From: a virus
Length of the DNA stretch: 29,811 nt
Virus record (IMG/VR): IMGVR_UViG_3300050032_000129
Span: 1-29,811 of that record
Strand: one strand, 5' to 3'
Every line of letters begins with the position of its first letter. Positions within the stretch are counted from its first letter, which is position 1. The notes beneath the pieces were generated by a model. That model saw only the letters and a program-made list of their open reading frames with translations, had not been told where the DNA came from and searched no databases. Both the position numbers and the translations under genes were made by a program. Below, piece after piece: positions 21,206-26,622 of this stretch.

Positions 21206-21217
21206 CAGGTAATGGAC
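21203..21217 (-). repeat. Dispersed 15-bp palindrome (gene boundary, below a promoter)
   Basis: GTCCAGGTAATGGAC between the promoter at 21236-21264 and GGAGG of the gene at 20811-21191. Confidence 0.88.
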
Positions 21218-21235
21218 TTTTCAATCCTCAAGTTC

Positions 21236-21264
21236 ACTATACCACACATTCCTAGTTTTGTCCA
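21236..21264 (-). promoter_or_regulatory. Sigma70-like promoter upstream of the ASCH cassette
   Basis: On the minus strand TGGACA (21264-21259), a 17-base spacer and TATAGT (21241-21236) with TGG before it. Transcription would start near 21229. The palindrome at 21203-21217 then falls at about +13 to +27, a position from which a bound protein could block elongation. Confidence 0.55.
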
Positions 21265-21272
21265 CAAGATTG

Positions 21273-21377
21273 TTACCACCAAGGATTCGTAAAGTTTGTA
21301 AGCGGTTGCCAATCGTTGTGGGCAAGAGCCTTTTGTGTTGCAAAACGTTCTAAGCGTAAACAAAGTTGCTCTGTCAT
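21273..21377 (-). CDS. Small protein, 34 aa
   Basis: ATG at 21377 is preceded by GAAGGGG and overlaps the previous stop (ATGA). The peptide is short with a basic helix (LRLERFATQKALAH) and ends NFTNPWW. It is supported only by coupling and the ribosome site; it could be spurious. Confidence 0.4.
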   Translation of the reverse strand: MTEQLCLRLERFATQKALAHNDWQPLTNFTNPWW

Positions 21378-21601
21378 TCTACCCCTTCTCTGTTCTTGTA
21401 AATTTCCGCGCAAACTAAGCACGCTCCTGCGAGGGCAGCGGGGTGGATGTTGCAGTTCACATCCCAAGATACTTGACGACCGCAAAGAGCTGCAGTATCC
21501 GCGCCTCCGGAGGGCTTCCTTCCTTTGTTGGACAAGGGCCGAATGTGCCACCGGCTCGCAGAACCAGCAGTTACGGCCTCACAAAAACTGTAGTCAACCA
21601 T
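21374..21601 (-). CDS. Conserved phage protein with CxxC, 75 aa
   Basis: Start at 21601 after GAGGAGG. RWHIRPLSNKGRKPSGGADTAALCGR, then VSWDVNC and ACLVCAEIYK, follows a pattern I recall from small phage and actinobacterial proteins ('RWH.R.l...g.k.gGG.dt.aLCGr.v.wDv...........C..Ca.iY'). The four cysteines and the His could hold a zinc ion. Function unknown. Confidence 0.65.
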   Translation of the reverse strand: MVDYSFCEAVTAGSASRWHIRPLSNKGRKPSGGADTAALCGRQVSWDVNCNIHPAALAGACLVCAEIYKNREGVE

Positions 21602-21615
21602 CTCGCTACCTCCTC

Positions 21616-21630
21616 GTCCATTACCCGGAC
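21616..21630 (+). repeat. Dispersed 15-bp palindrome (gene boundary, at predicted +1)
   Basis: GTCCATTACCCGGAC right after the integrase gene and abutting GAGGAGG of the gene at 21374-21601. Confidence 0.88.
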
Positions 21631-22733
21631 TTTTCCATTATACCACGGATTCGTTCCTGCTGCTTGTCTGTTGTTGCTGCGTAAAATTTCTCAACGACCG
21701 CGTGTGAGTCCCCGAGCAGTTTGGCTACGTCGAATAGAGTCGCTCCTCGTTCGAGTAGCGTACAGGCGAGGGAGGCCCGAAATTTGTGGGGGTGGCAGTT
21801 CTTGACTCCGGCACGGATGCCCAAGTCAGCGACGAGTTTGTACAGCTTGGCGCGAGAGAGCCCGAACAGAATGGGAGAGTCGTCTGCCCCCGATACAGTT
21901 CCGGTGCGGCCAAGATAGACAGCCTCCAACGTCTCCAACAGTTCGCCGTACAGCGGAACAACCACCCAGGTCTTTCTCTTCCTAGTTTGAACGTGCAGCT
22001 TTCTGTCTGTCCAGTTAATGGACGACCAGCGCACCGTCACCGCGTCTGATCCTCTCAGGCCGGTCCATCTCAGCAAAAGGAAGGGCAGTCTGTCTGGTCC
22101 AGTAGCCGCCGCGTCGAGTTTGGCGATCTCTTCCGGTGTAAATGGGTCTGGGCCTTTGGGGTCTGAATCTGGTTTGTACTTGTTCCGCAAGGGGCTGCTC
22201 TTGATGAGTCCTTCTTCCACGGCTAGGTTGAAGACAGCTTGGAGTACGGTGGTTTCGGTCACAAGCCCGCGCCCCGAGCCGCCTTTGGCCAACGTGGCTT
22301 CTTTCCTGAATATCAAATACTCCTCGGCCAGAGTCGGGGTAACGGCGTCCATTTTCCGGACTTTGAGTTCAGCCATGCGGGAGAAGAACCTGTCCGCCGC
22401 CCACAGGTACAAGTTCCGGCTGCTCTCCGCCAACTCCCCGAGCTTCACTCGCCGGTCAAGTTTTTCTTGAAAGAGGGTTTCAAATTCTGCCATGTTTGGC
22501 TGCGCCGTGAGACCCCGGCCCGAGGCCAAGATTGCGAAGCTCTTGGGGGGCAGGACCAGCTTCAAAACTTCCCACTCCTCTGCCTTGGGCCCGCCAGCGA
22601 TAGCGCACTCGATCTGACGCGCCAGGGTTCGAGCGGCCTGGGGGAGGCGTGTGCCCAGAGAGAAGCGAAGCCTTCTCCCCCCGGATGTGAGGTCCAGGTG
22701 GTAAGAGGCTCCGCGTTTGATTAAATTGGACAT
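21621..22733 (-). CDS. int: Tyrosine recombinase (phage integrase), 370 aa
   Basis: An N-terminal arm-type region is followed by a SAM-like core-binding domain (about 80-190) and the catalytic domain. Catalytic residues are visible in order: Arg227 in WTGLRGSDAV, Lys254 in RKRKTW, His316 and Arg319 in HPHKFRAS, His344 in GDSHAVVEKFYA and Tyr351. These are the R-K-H-R-H-Y set of tyrosine recombinases. It would insert and excise the phage at an att site, which I could not locate. It starts at 22733 after AAAGGAAACCC. Two degenerate palindrome copies lie in its coding sequence. A hexanucleotide array lies directly upstream. Confidence 0.92.
   Translation of the reverse strand: MSNLIKRGASYHLDLTSGGRRLRFSLGTRLPQAARTLARQIECAIAGGPKAEEWEVLKLVLPPKSFAILASGRGLTAQPNMAEFETLFQEKLDRRVKLGELAESSRNLYLWAADRFFSRMAELKVRKMDAVTPTLAEEYLIFRKEATLAKGGSGRGLVTETTVLQAVFNLAVEEGLIKSSPLRNKYKPDSDPKGPDPFTPEEIAKLDAAATGPDRLPFLLLRWTGLRGSDAVTVRWSSINWTDRKLHVQTRKRKTWVVVPLYGELLETLEAVYLGRTGTVSGADDSPILFGLSRAKLYKLVADLGIRAGVKNCHPHKFRASLACTLLERGATLFDVAKLLGDSHAVVEKFYAATTDKQQERIRGIMEKSG
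21637..21646 (-). promoter_or_regulatory. Extended -10 promoter candidate
   Basis: Minus-strand GTGGTATAAT, a perfect -10 with TG upstream; no good -35. It lies in the last codons of the integrase gene. A start near 21630 would coincide with the palindrome at 21616-21630, an operator-like arrangement. Confidence 0.45.
22009..22023 (-). repeat. Dispersed 15-bp palindrome (coding copy, degenerate)
   Basis: GTCCAGTTAATGGAC inside the integrase gene, read as INWTD. Confidence 0.65.
22347..22361 (+). repeat. Dispersed 15-bp palindrome (coding copy, degenerate)
   Basis: GTCCATTTTCCGGAC inside the integrase gene, read as VRKMD. Confidence 0.6.
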
Positions 22734-22761
22734 GGGTTTCCTTTGTTTTTTGCGGGCAGGA

Positions 22762-22995
22762 CTAAAACGACCCCGACCACGACCACGACCGCGACCCCGA
22801 CCACGACCACGACCGCGACCCCGACCCCGACCACGACCGCGACCCCGACCACGACCGCGACCCCGACCACGACCGCGACCCCGACCACGACCGCGACCAC
22901 GACCACGACCGCGACCCCGACCACGACCGCGACCACGACCACGACCGCGACCCCGACCACGACCGCGACCGATATTTCTGTTTGCTAGCCCTCAT
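22762..22995 (-). CDS. Possible Arg/Ser/Trp/Gly repeat protein, 77 aa
   Basis: ATG at 22995 comes right after the stop of the preceding gene, with GGAAAG ten bases upstream. The frame reads MRASKQKYRS and then about 66 residues alternating Ser with Arg, Trp or Gly, ending GSF 28 bases before the integrase start. The variable codon is NGG with N being C, T or G, the same choice as in the tetrapeptide array at 15671-15910. That supports this frame over the alternatives (Val/Ala or Gly/Arg). It could still be non-coding. Confidence 0.35.
   Translation of the reverse strand: MRASKQKYRSRSWSGSRSWSWSRSWSGSRSWSWSRSWSGSRSWSGSRSWSGSRSWSGSGSRSWSWSGSRSWSWSGSF
22769..22970. repeat. Hexanucleotide minisatellite, 33 units
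   Basis: Thirty-three uninterrupted units of GACCNC followed by a partial unit. N is A, C or G and never T, mostly in the order C-A-G, giving an 18-bp higher-order period. The minus strand is G-rich with regular GG runs and might form two-layer G-quadruplexes. It fills the region between the gene at 23003 and the integrase start. Confidence 0.95.
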
Positions 22996-23002
22996 GCTCG
23001 GC

Positions 23003-23269
23003 CTACTTTCCGAGGCCAAAGGACTCGATGGCGGCAGTTTGGACGTACCAGGTGTTGTTCGGCAAAGGCTGTGCGTCTTTGTAGTCCTTCTCGCTGGATG
23101 GCCCGGTTTCGTACACGATCTTTGCCCCTTCCAACTTGACAAACTTGTCATTGACTCCGACGAGCTTGCCGGTGTAGAAGTAGTTCATGCAATAGATCAG
23201 AACGTTTTCGTTGAGCAAGGCTTCGAGACCCTCGCCTTCTATTTCGGTGACTGTTACAACTTGCTTCAT
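23003..23269 (-). CDS. Conserved phage hypothetical protein, 88 aa
   Basis: The start at 23269 follows GAAGGAGGGTTT; the extension to 23365 crosses the palindrome and the duplicated leader and is rejected. LLNENVLIYCMNYFYTGKLVGVNDKFVKLEGAKIVYETG has the look of a small Sm-like beta barrel, and 'LPNNTWYVQTAAIESFG' completes a pattern seen in many phage proteins. Function unknown. Confidence 0.7.
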   Translation of the reverse strand: MKQVVTVTEIEGEGLEALLNENVLIYCMNYFYTGKLVGVNDKFVKLEGAKIVYETGPSSEKDYKDAQPLPNNTWYVQTAAIESFGLGK

Positions 23270-23293
23270 AAACCCTCCTTCGGGTTTTGGTTG
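23263..23293. repeat. 31-bp leader repeat, copy 1
   Basis: Identical to 23703-23733. On the transcript it reads CAACCAAAACCC then GAAGGAGGGTTT and ATGAAGC. AAACCC and GGGTTT can pair, placing most of the Shine-Dalgarno in the loop. Confidence 0.95.
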
Positions 23294-23294
23294 C

Positions 23295-23309
23295 GTCCGG
23301 CTAATGGAC
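23295..23309 (-). repeat. Dispersed 15-bp palindrome (gene boundary)
   Basis: GTCCGGCTAATGGAC immediately upstream of the first 31-bp leader repeat. Confidence 0.85.
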
Positions 23310-23331
23310 ATGGTTATTCCGCCAACTTTGG

Positions 23332-23547
23332 TTAGACCTGTTCGGACAAGGTTTCGATTGCACACTCAAGGGCATCGACGGCGCGGCGGGCCACATCTTC
23401 CAAATTCTCGATCTCGTCCTTGAAATCGCGCAGCCGTTCTTGACGAATATACCCTACACGCTTGCCCAGAAGCCTGACTTCAACGGCTAGGTCATTCGTG
23501 CGCCAATGGTCGGGGTAGAAATAGGTAATCAGGTTTTGCAAGCCCAT
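23332..23547 (-). CDS. Hypothetical protein, 71 aa
   Basis: Start at 23547 after GAGGAGAACTAA, immediately after the previous stop. The second half is an acidic helix (FKDEIENLEDVARRAVDALECAIETL), possibly coiled coil. Function unknown. Confidence 0.6.
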   Translation of the reverse strand: MGLQNLITYFYPDHWRTNDLAVEVRLLGKRVGYIRQERLRDFKDEIENLEDVARRAVDALECAIETLSEQV

Positions 23548-23709
23548 TTAGTTCTCCTCGTAGTCAAAACCGCTGATTTGCCGACACCGCCTCTGTTCAG
23601 CCCAGTCGCCGTCAGAAGAAACGCGCTCTCGTGCCAAGGCTTCGGCTTCATATTGGTCGTCGGCCTCTACGATTACAGAGCCTCCGAAATCAATCTTCCA
23701 TCGCTTCAT
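23548..23709 (-). CDS. Hypothetical protein, 53 aa
   Basis: Start at 23709 follows GAAGGAGGGTTT in the 31-bp duplicated leader. MKRWKIDFGGSVIVEADDQYEAEALARERV is a beta-hairpin plus helix typical of very small phage proteins of the 'y.V.f.g...V.A.d..eA...A' type. Function unknown. Confidence 0.6.
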   Translation of the reverse strand: MKRWKIDFGGSVIVEADDQYEAEALARERVSSDGDWAEQRRCRQISGFDYEEN

Positions 23710-23733
23710 AAACCCTCCTTCGGGTTTTGGTTG
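23703..23733. repeat. 31-bp leader repeat, copy 2
   Basis: Identical to 23263-23293 and in the same position relative to a start codon. A palindrome copy lies a few bases upstream in both cases. Confidence 0.95.
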
Positions 23734-23736
23734 GTT

Positions 23737-23751
23737 GTCCATTACCTGGAC
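23737..23751 (+). repeat. Dispersed 15-bp palindrome (gene boundary)
   Basis: GTCCATTACCTGGAC a few bases upstream of the second 31-bp leader repeat. Confidence 0.88.
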
Positions 23752-23758
23752 TTGTTGT

Positions 23759-24049
23759 TTAGAACGTCGCAACCCAACAAACTTTCTTTCCGCCGAAGCT
23801 GGAGTCGAGTGGCGTGTCGGCCCAATCGTAAACCCGGCCCCACACGTTGTCGAAGTCGCTGGTTGTTGCTCCTTCGTCTTCGGCTAGGGCGCGTAGTTCG
23901 TCCACGAGGTCCAGCTTTTCGTCGTCCAGGTAGTTGCCGCCGAAGGGGGCCAAAACCTCCAAACGGTCTGCCGCAGTGCGGGCAACAAGAGGAATGTCTC
24001 CGCTGTCCCACACGTCCTTCATGTCCAAGTGTCGCTGCCACTGTGCCAT
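23759..24049 (-). CDS. Acidic hypothetical protein, 96 aa
   Basis: Start at 24049 after AAAGTGAGATGTT; the ribosome site is weak. The sequence contains KDVWDSGDIPLVARTAADRL and LDLVDELRALAEDEG, an acidic helical protein. No family recognised. Palindrome copies lie on both sides (23737-23751, 24065-24079). Confidence 0.58.
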   Translation of the reverse strand: MAQWQRHLDMKDVWDSGDIPLVARTAADRLEVLAPFGGNYLDDEKLDLVDELRALAEDEGATTSDFDNVWGRVYDWADTPLDSSFGGKKVCWVATF

Positions 24050-24064
24050 AACATCTCACTTTCT

Positions 24065-24079
24065 GTCCATTACCTGGAC
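24065..24079 (+). repeat. Dispersed 15-bp palindrome (gene boundary, contains stop)
   Basis: GTCCATTACCTGGAC; its minus-strand TAA ends the gene at 24070-24303. Confidence 0.88.
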
Positions 24080-24303
24080 GACTCGCTGGTTCCCGTTTCC
24101 GGGTTCCAGGGCGGTAGATTGTACATTTCGTGAATAGCGACGGTGGCGGACGATACGTTGAACCGCGTGTTAATGAAGGACAAACCCACGTACTTTGTCG
24201 CCAGGTCGTGAAGGGCGCAGATAGCTTGCGCTCGGAATAGACACAGCGTCCGCTTATTCAGGGGCCGGTCGTCCGAGGTTTCAATCACAATGACGTGTTT
24301 CAT
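24070..24303 (-). CDS. Hypothetical protein, 77 aa
   Basis: Start at 24303 follows AGGAGGGGAAGAA and overlaps the homing endonuclease stop (ATGA). It begins MKHVIVIETSDDRPLNKR and continues as a mixed alpha/beta sequence. Its TAA lies inside the palindrome at 24065-24079, giving the C-terminus SSR. Function unknown. Confidence 0.6.
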   Translation of the reverse strand: MKHVIVIETSDDRPLNKRTLCLFRAQAICALHDLATKYVGLSFINTRFNVSSATVAIHEMYNLPPWNPETGTSESSR

Positions 24304-25130
24304 TTCTTCCCCTCCTCCTTAATAAACTTTCCCAAGGCGTTTCGGCTTTGAACTCTCTTTGGTTTCACAATTCCTTGCTCTTTTCGCCGGAGTTTGGCTT
24401 CTTCCAATCCCTTTCGTGTTCCTTCTGAGATTTTCTTTCGGACTTTCGGGTCGGCCAAGGCTTCCTTCGATTTTTCGGATTGTTTCTGACGTTTTTCTGG
24501 ATCAGACCACCGTTTTGTCATGTTCTCGGACATTTTCTGCTTAATCTCCGGGCGGTTTGCTACTTGCTTGGCGCGTTTTGACCGGATCGGCCTCCCTTGG
24601 GGGTTTTCAAGCCATTTTGTTTGGCCAGCCAGTATATTCTTTCTGATGTCGGGGTCGGACCACATTCGTTTCATGGAGTCAGACTGCCTCTTGCGCTCCG
24701 CCGGGTCTTCATACCGTCGTCTATGAGCTTCTGACATTTTTTCTTTCGCTTCGCTGTTGAACTTTCCTCCTCTTCCGCCGTGGGTAGAGTTGTACCCATA
24801 TTTTCGGTCAGCAGAGTCGAGAAGCAGTATCCAAAGGATTTCCAAATCGTTCAACTCTTCTTCGGTTTTGGCCCACCCCAAAACCCCCGCTACAAAATTT
24901 TCCTTCCCGTACTTGTTGAGAGCGCGGTGAAAATAAAACTGCGGACGATTCTCGGCGTCGTGCAGATGGCTCGTCCACCGAGCGGACACCGAACCCCAAG
25001 TCTGCCCAACATACACTTTTCCATTGACAAGATTCGTAATCAAGTAGATTGCCCCCTGTCCAGCGGGTACGTCGTCGATGCTGCACGTCAGTTGTTCGGA
25101 CATAAACCGTTCAAAATCTTCAATTTGCAT
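24300..25130 (-). CDS. GIY-YIG homing endonuclease with NUMOD-type repeats, 276 aa
   Basis: GAIYLITNLVNGKVYVGQT (about 26-44) is the GIY-YIG catalytic core, followed by an Arg at about 51 in SARWTSHLHDA and the expected helix with ALNKYGKENF. The C-terminal half has at least four basic repeats of the form 'sDP..R.k.se..k' (for example RWSDPEKRQKQSEKSK), the NUMOD3-like DNA-binding motif. This is the architecture of free-standing mobile endonucleases such as the Seg proteins. It starts at 25130 with AGAGG upstream. It sits between small genes and interrupts none of them. Confidence 0.9.
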   Translation of the reverse strand: MQIEDFERFMSEQLTCSIDDVPAGQGAIYLITNLVNGKVYVGQTWGSVSARWTSHLHDAENRPQFYFHRALNKYGKENFVAGVLGWAKTEEELNDLEILWILLLDSADRKYGYNSTHGGRGGKFNSEAKEKMSEAHRRRYEDPAERKRQSDSMKRMWSDPDIRKNILAGQTKWLENPQGRPIRSKRAKQVANRPEIKQKMSENMTKRWSDPEKRQKQSEKSKEALADPKVRKKISEGTRKGLEEAKLRRKEQGIVKPKRVQSRNALGKFIKEEGKK

Positions 25131-25147
25131 TAAGTTGCCTCTTTGTA

Positions 25148-25192
25148 GGGAATTGGGGTCTGAATTGGCCCGCTATACTACTAGCAATTCCC
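25148..25192. other. 8-bp inverted repeat upstream of the GIY-YIG gene
   Basis: GGGAATTG (25148-25155) and CAATTCCC (25185-25192) are perfectly complementary, with a 29-base loop. They lie just before the GIY-YIG ribosome site. Stem-loops near homing-endonuclease genes often limit their expression, but nothing here proves it. Confidence 0.35.
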
Positions 25193-25233
25193 GTGCCAAA
25201 CTCGCAACCTTTGCAAAGAAATCTGTGGAAAAC

Positions 25234-25467
25234 TCACTTTTTCTTCGCTTTCTTCTTCTCTGCTTTCTCAGCGGCGACGGCCATCTTCGCCGCCAAGCTG
25301 TGAATCGCGGACCACTCGATGGTGAAGGAAGTTCTCATTCCGGCAAGGCGCACGGTGCAGGTTCGGGGGCGGGCTTCGATCACAACCTCCCGGTGCTTCC
25401 CCCTTTCCCAAACGGCGTCCGAGGTTTTGAAGTTCAGCCGGGTGGTTCTCAGAGATAAGTCGGTCAT
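25234..25467 (-). CDS. Hypothetical protein, 77 aa, Lys-rich tail
   Basis: Start at 25467 overlaps the stop of the membrane peptide gene (ATGA), with only a weak GGGG site. The first part is beta-rich (LSLRTTRLNFKTSDAVW, REVVIEARPRTCTVRLAG), and the last 20 residues are nearly all Ala, Glu and Lys. The basic tail may bind nucleic acid. Function unknown. Confidence 0.58.
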   Translation of the reverse strand: MTDLSLRTTRLNFKTSDAVWERGKHREVVIEARPRTCTVRLAGMRTSFTIEWSAIHSLAAKMAVAAEKAEKKKAKKK

Positions 25468-25577
25468 TTCATCCCCCACCTGACGGCCAGGATAATCAGC
25501 ACCCAGCACAGCAGCGCCAAAGGCAGAGCGTACATTAAGCCCCGGAAGCAGCCGAGGCCGTCGTTGTGGTTGGTCAT
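25464..25577 (-). CDS. Small single-helix membrane peptide, 37 aa
   Basis: ATG at 25577 after GGAGGAGAA, with ATGA overlaps at both ends. A hydrophobic stretch (MYALPLALLCWVLIILAV) follows a short polar N-terminus. Small one-helix proteins of this layout are frequent in phage accessory regions. Function unknown. Confidence 0.55.
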   Translation of the reverse strand: MTNHNDGLGCFRGLMYALPLALLCWVLIILAVRWGMK

Positions 25578-25813
25578 TTCTCCTCCGGTTTATCTGTCTT
25601 GCTCCCCATCTCTGAGGATAGAAACTGTAGAGCGTGCGTTTGCCCGCAGAAGTGGAAGGTCTTCGGGCCCTTGAGTACGCCCACGGCTTCTGCGTCCTCC
25701 CACTTCCAGAGTTCTTTGTAAAAGTCCACTACCCGGACAACCCACCAACCGTTCGAGGCTGTGTGAGTCTTCGTGCAGCCGAGAGTGTCACACGTTGGGG
25801 TTGAGAGTATCAA
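25574..25813 (-). CDS. Hypothetical protein, 79 aa, TTG start
   Basis: TTG at 25813 lies four bases after GGAGG and overlaps the previous stop (TTGA). There is no better start. CDTLGCTKTH near the N-terminus and FHFCGQTHALQFL near the C-terminus resemble a Cys/His zinc site of the kind seen in small phage proteins that read 'C...Gc............fhfCs..h...fl'. A palindrome copy lies at 25724-25738. Function unknown. Confidence 0.6.
   Translation of the reverse strand: MILSTPTCDTLGCTKTHTASNGWWVVRVVDFYKELWKWEDAEAVGVLKGPKTFHFCGQTHALQFLSSEMGSKTDKPEEK
25724..25738 (+). repeat. Dispersed 15-bp palindrome (coding copy, degenerate)
   Basis: GTCCACTACCCGGAC inside the gene at 25574-25813, read as VRVVD. 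It is the rightmost copy I found. Confidence 0.6.
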
Positions 25814-26091
25814 GCGGCCTCCGGTCGAGACCCGGTCTGGCTGATCTCATCCACCAAACGGTTGGTGGTTTCAATTCCGAAGTAGACCAAGGGAAGAGTG
25901 CCCCCCGCCATCAAACTCCGAATTGTGAAGTCATTGGCCGTTCTATAGGCCGAGGTCTGCTTCATCGAAAAGTCCAACAAAGCCCGTTGCAGGATAATTT
26001 GTTCCTGCTCGGTGAAGCAGCCGAAGCGGTCTTTCATGCTGGGCGGTGTGGGCTGCCGATTGATGGCGATGATCGTTGCTAAATCGTGCAT
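25810..26091 (-). CDS. Hypothetical protein, 93 aa
   Basis: Start at 26091 follows AGAGGAGGAACA. The protein is helical (FTEQEQIILQRALLDFSM, ANDFTIRSLMAGG). The longer frame to 26118 has no site. No family recognised. Confidence 0.6.
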   Translation of the reverse strand: MHDLATIIAINRQPTPPSMKDRFGCFTEQEQIILQRALLDFSMKQTSAYRTANDFTIRSLMAGGTLPLVYFGIETTNRLVDEISQTGSRPEAA

Positions 26092-26143
26092 TGTTCCTCC
26101 TCTGCGTTGCCCCGGCATTTGGAACCGGGCGCTGCCGCATTAA

Positions 26144-26161
26144 CCGGACTGGTTTGTCCGG
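26144..26161. other. Short perfect hairpin
   Basis: CCGGAC, a six-base loop, then GTCCGG, in the 80-base gap between two small genes. There is no T-run, so it is not a standard terminator. The GGAC and GTCC halves are those of the dispersed palindrome in reversed arrangement. Confidence 0.4.
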
Positions 26162-26171
26162 CCCATCTGCG

Positions 26172-26339
26172 TTACTTGAGAAACTGGCCGCAAGCGCACT
26201 GCAACTCGCTCCCCTTCGTGGTACTGTGGCCGTGTTCCACGCGGAAGGTCTTGAGTTCGTTGTTGACCATCGCCGTGGTCACATAGGTCGCTTCAATATC
26301 GACAACCCGGCTGCACTTCGGACAGGACAGATGCTTCAT
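26172..26339 (-). CDS. Zinc-ribbon protein, 55 aa
   Basis: Start at 26339 after GAGGGGG, overlapping the previous stop. CPKC at residues 6-9 and CACG near the C-terminus (CxC spacing) are arranged as a zinc ribbon around a basic middle. Function unknown; nucleic-acid binding is plausible. Confidence 0.62.
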   Translation of the reverse strand: MKHLSCPKCSRVVDIEATYVTTAMVNNELKTFRVEHGHSTTKGSELQCACGQFLK

Positions 26340-26494
26340 CGTGGCCCCCTCTCGTACCCGTTGTCCCACTGGTTGTCCCACTGGCTGCGCTCGTCACGTT
26401 TGAATCTCCGGGCGACCGCCTCGTCTTCCCGCTTGTTCCTGGCCGCGACTATCTCCGCCCAGGTCGGGCCTAAACTCCCTTGCTTGACTATCAT
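26336..26494 (-). CDS. Basic hypothetical protein, 52 aa
   Basis: Start at 26494 after AAGAGGCAAC; the extension to 26608 overlaps another small gene. PTWAEIVAARNKREDEAVARRF is helical, and the tail repeats QWDNQWDNG. Function unknown. Confidence 0.5.
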   Translation of the reverse strand: MIVKQGSLGPTWAEIVAARNKREDEAVARRFKRDERSQWDNQWDNGYERGPR

Positions 26495-26523
26495 GTTGCC
26501 TCTTTCTTGATACAGCGAGAATG

Positions 26524-26622
26524 TTACCATGCTACAAGCATAAACACAGCTATAAACATAACTGTGAAGCCTACACGATAGATGAATCTTTCGTGCCTGA
26601 GAACCCATTCATTTGAGAGCAT
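26524..26622 (-). CDS. Small single-helix membrane peptide, 32 aa
   Basis: ATG at 26622 is seven bases after a perfect AAGGAG. The peptide has a charged N-terminal half (NEWVLRHERFIYR) and a hydrophobic C-terminal half (VMFIAVFMLVAW). The strong ribosome site is the main support. Confidence 0.45.
   Translation of the reverse strand: MLSNEWVLRHERFIYRVGFTVMFIAVFMLVAW

Noticed and set aside
22721-22960. Minus-strand Val/Ala-rich frame through the hexamer array
   Set aside because: It begins inside the array without a ribosome site and overlaps the integrase start. The Ser/Arg/Trp frame starts outside the array and is more plausible.
22717-23139. Plus-strand 140-residue frame with a long Arg-Pro repeat
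   Set aside because: It runs antisense to the integrase start and the gene at 23003, has no ribosome site and is open only because GACCNC has no stop in this frame.
26144-26161. Rho-independent terminator
   Set aside because: The stem is only six base pairs and there is no T-run on either side. No convincing intrinsic terminator was found anywhere in the window.
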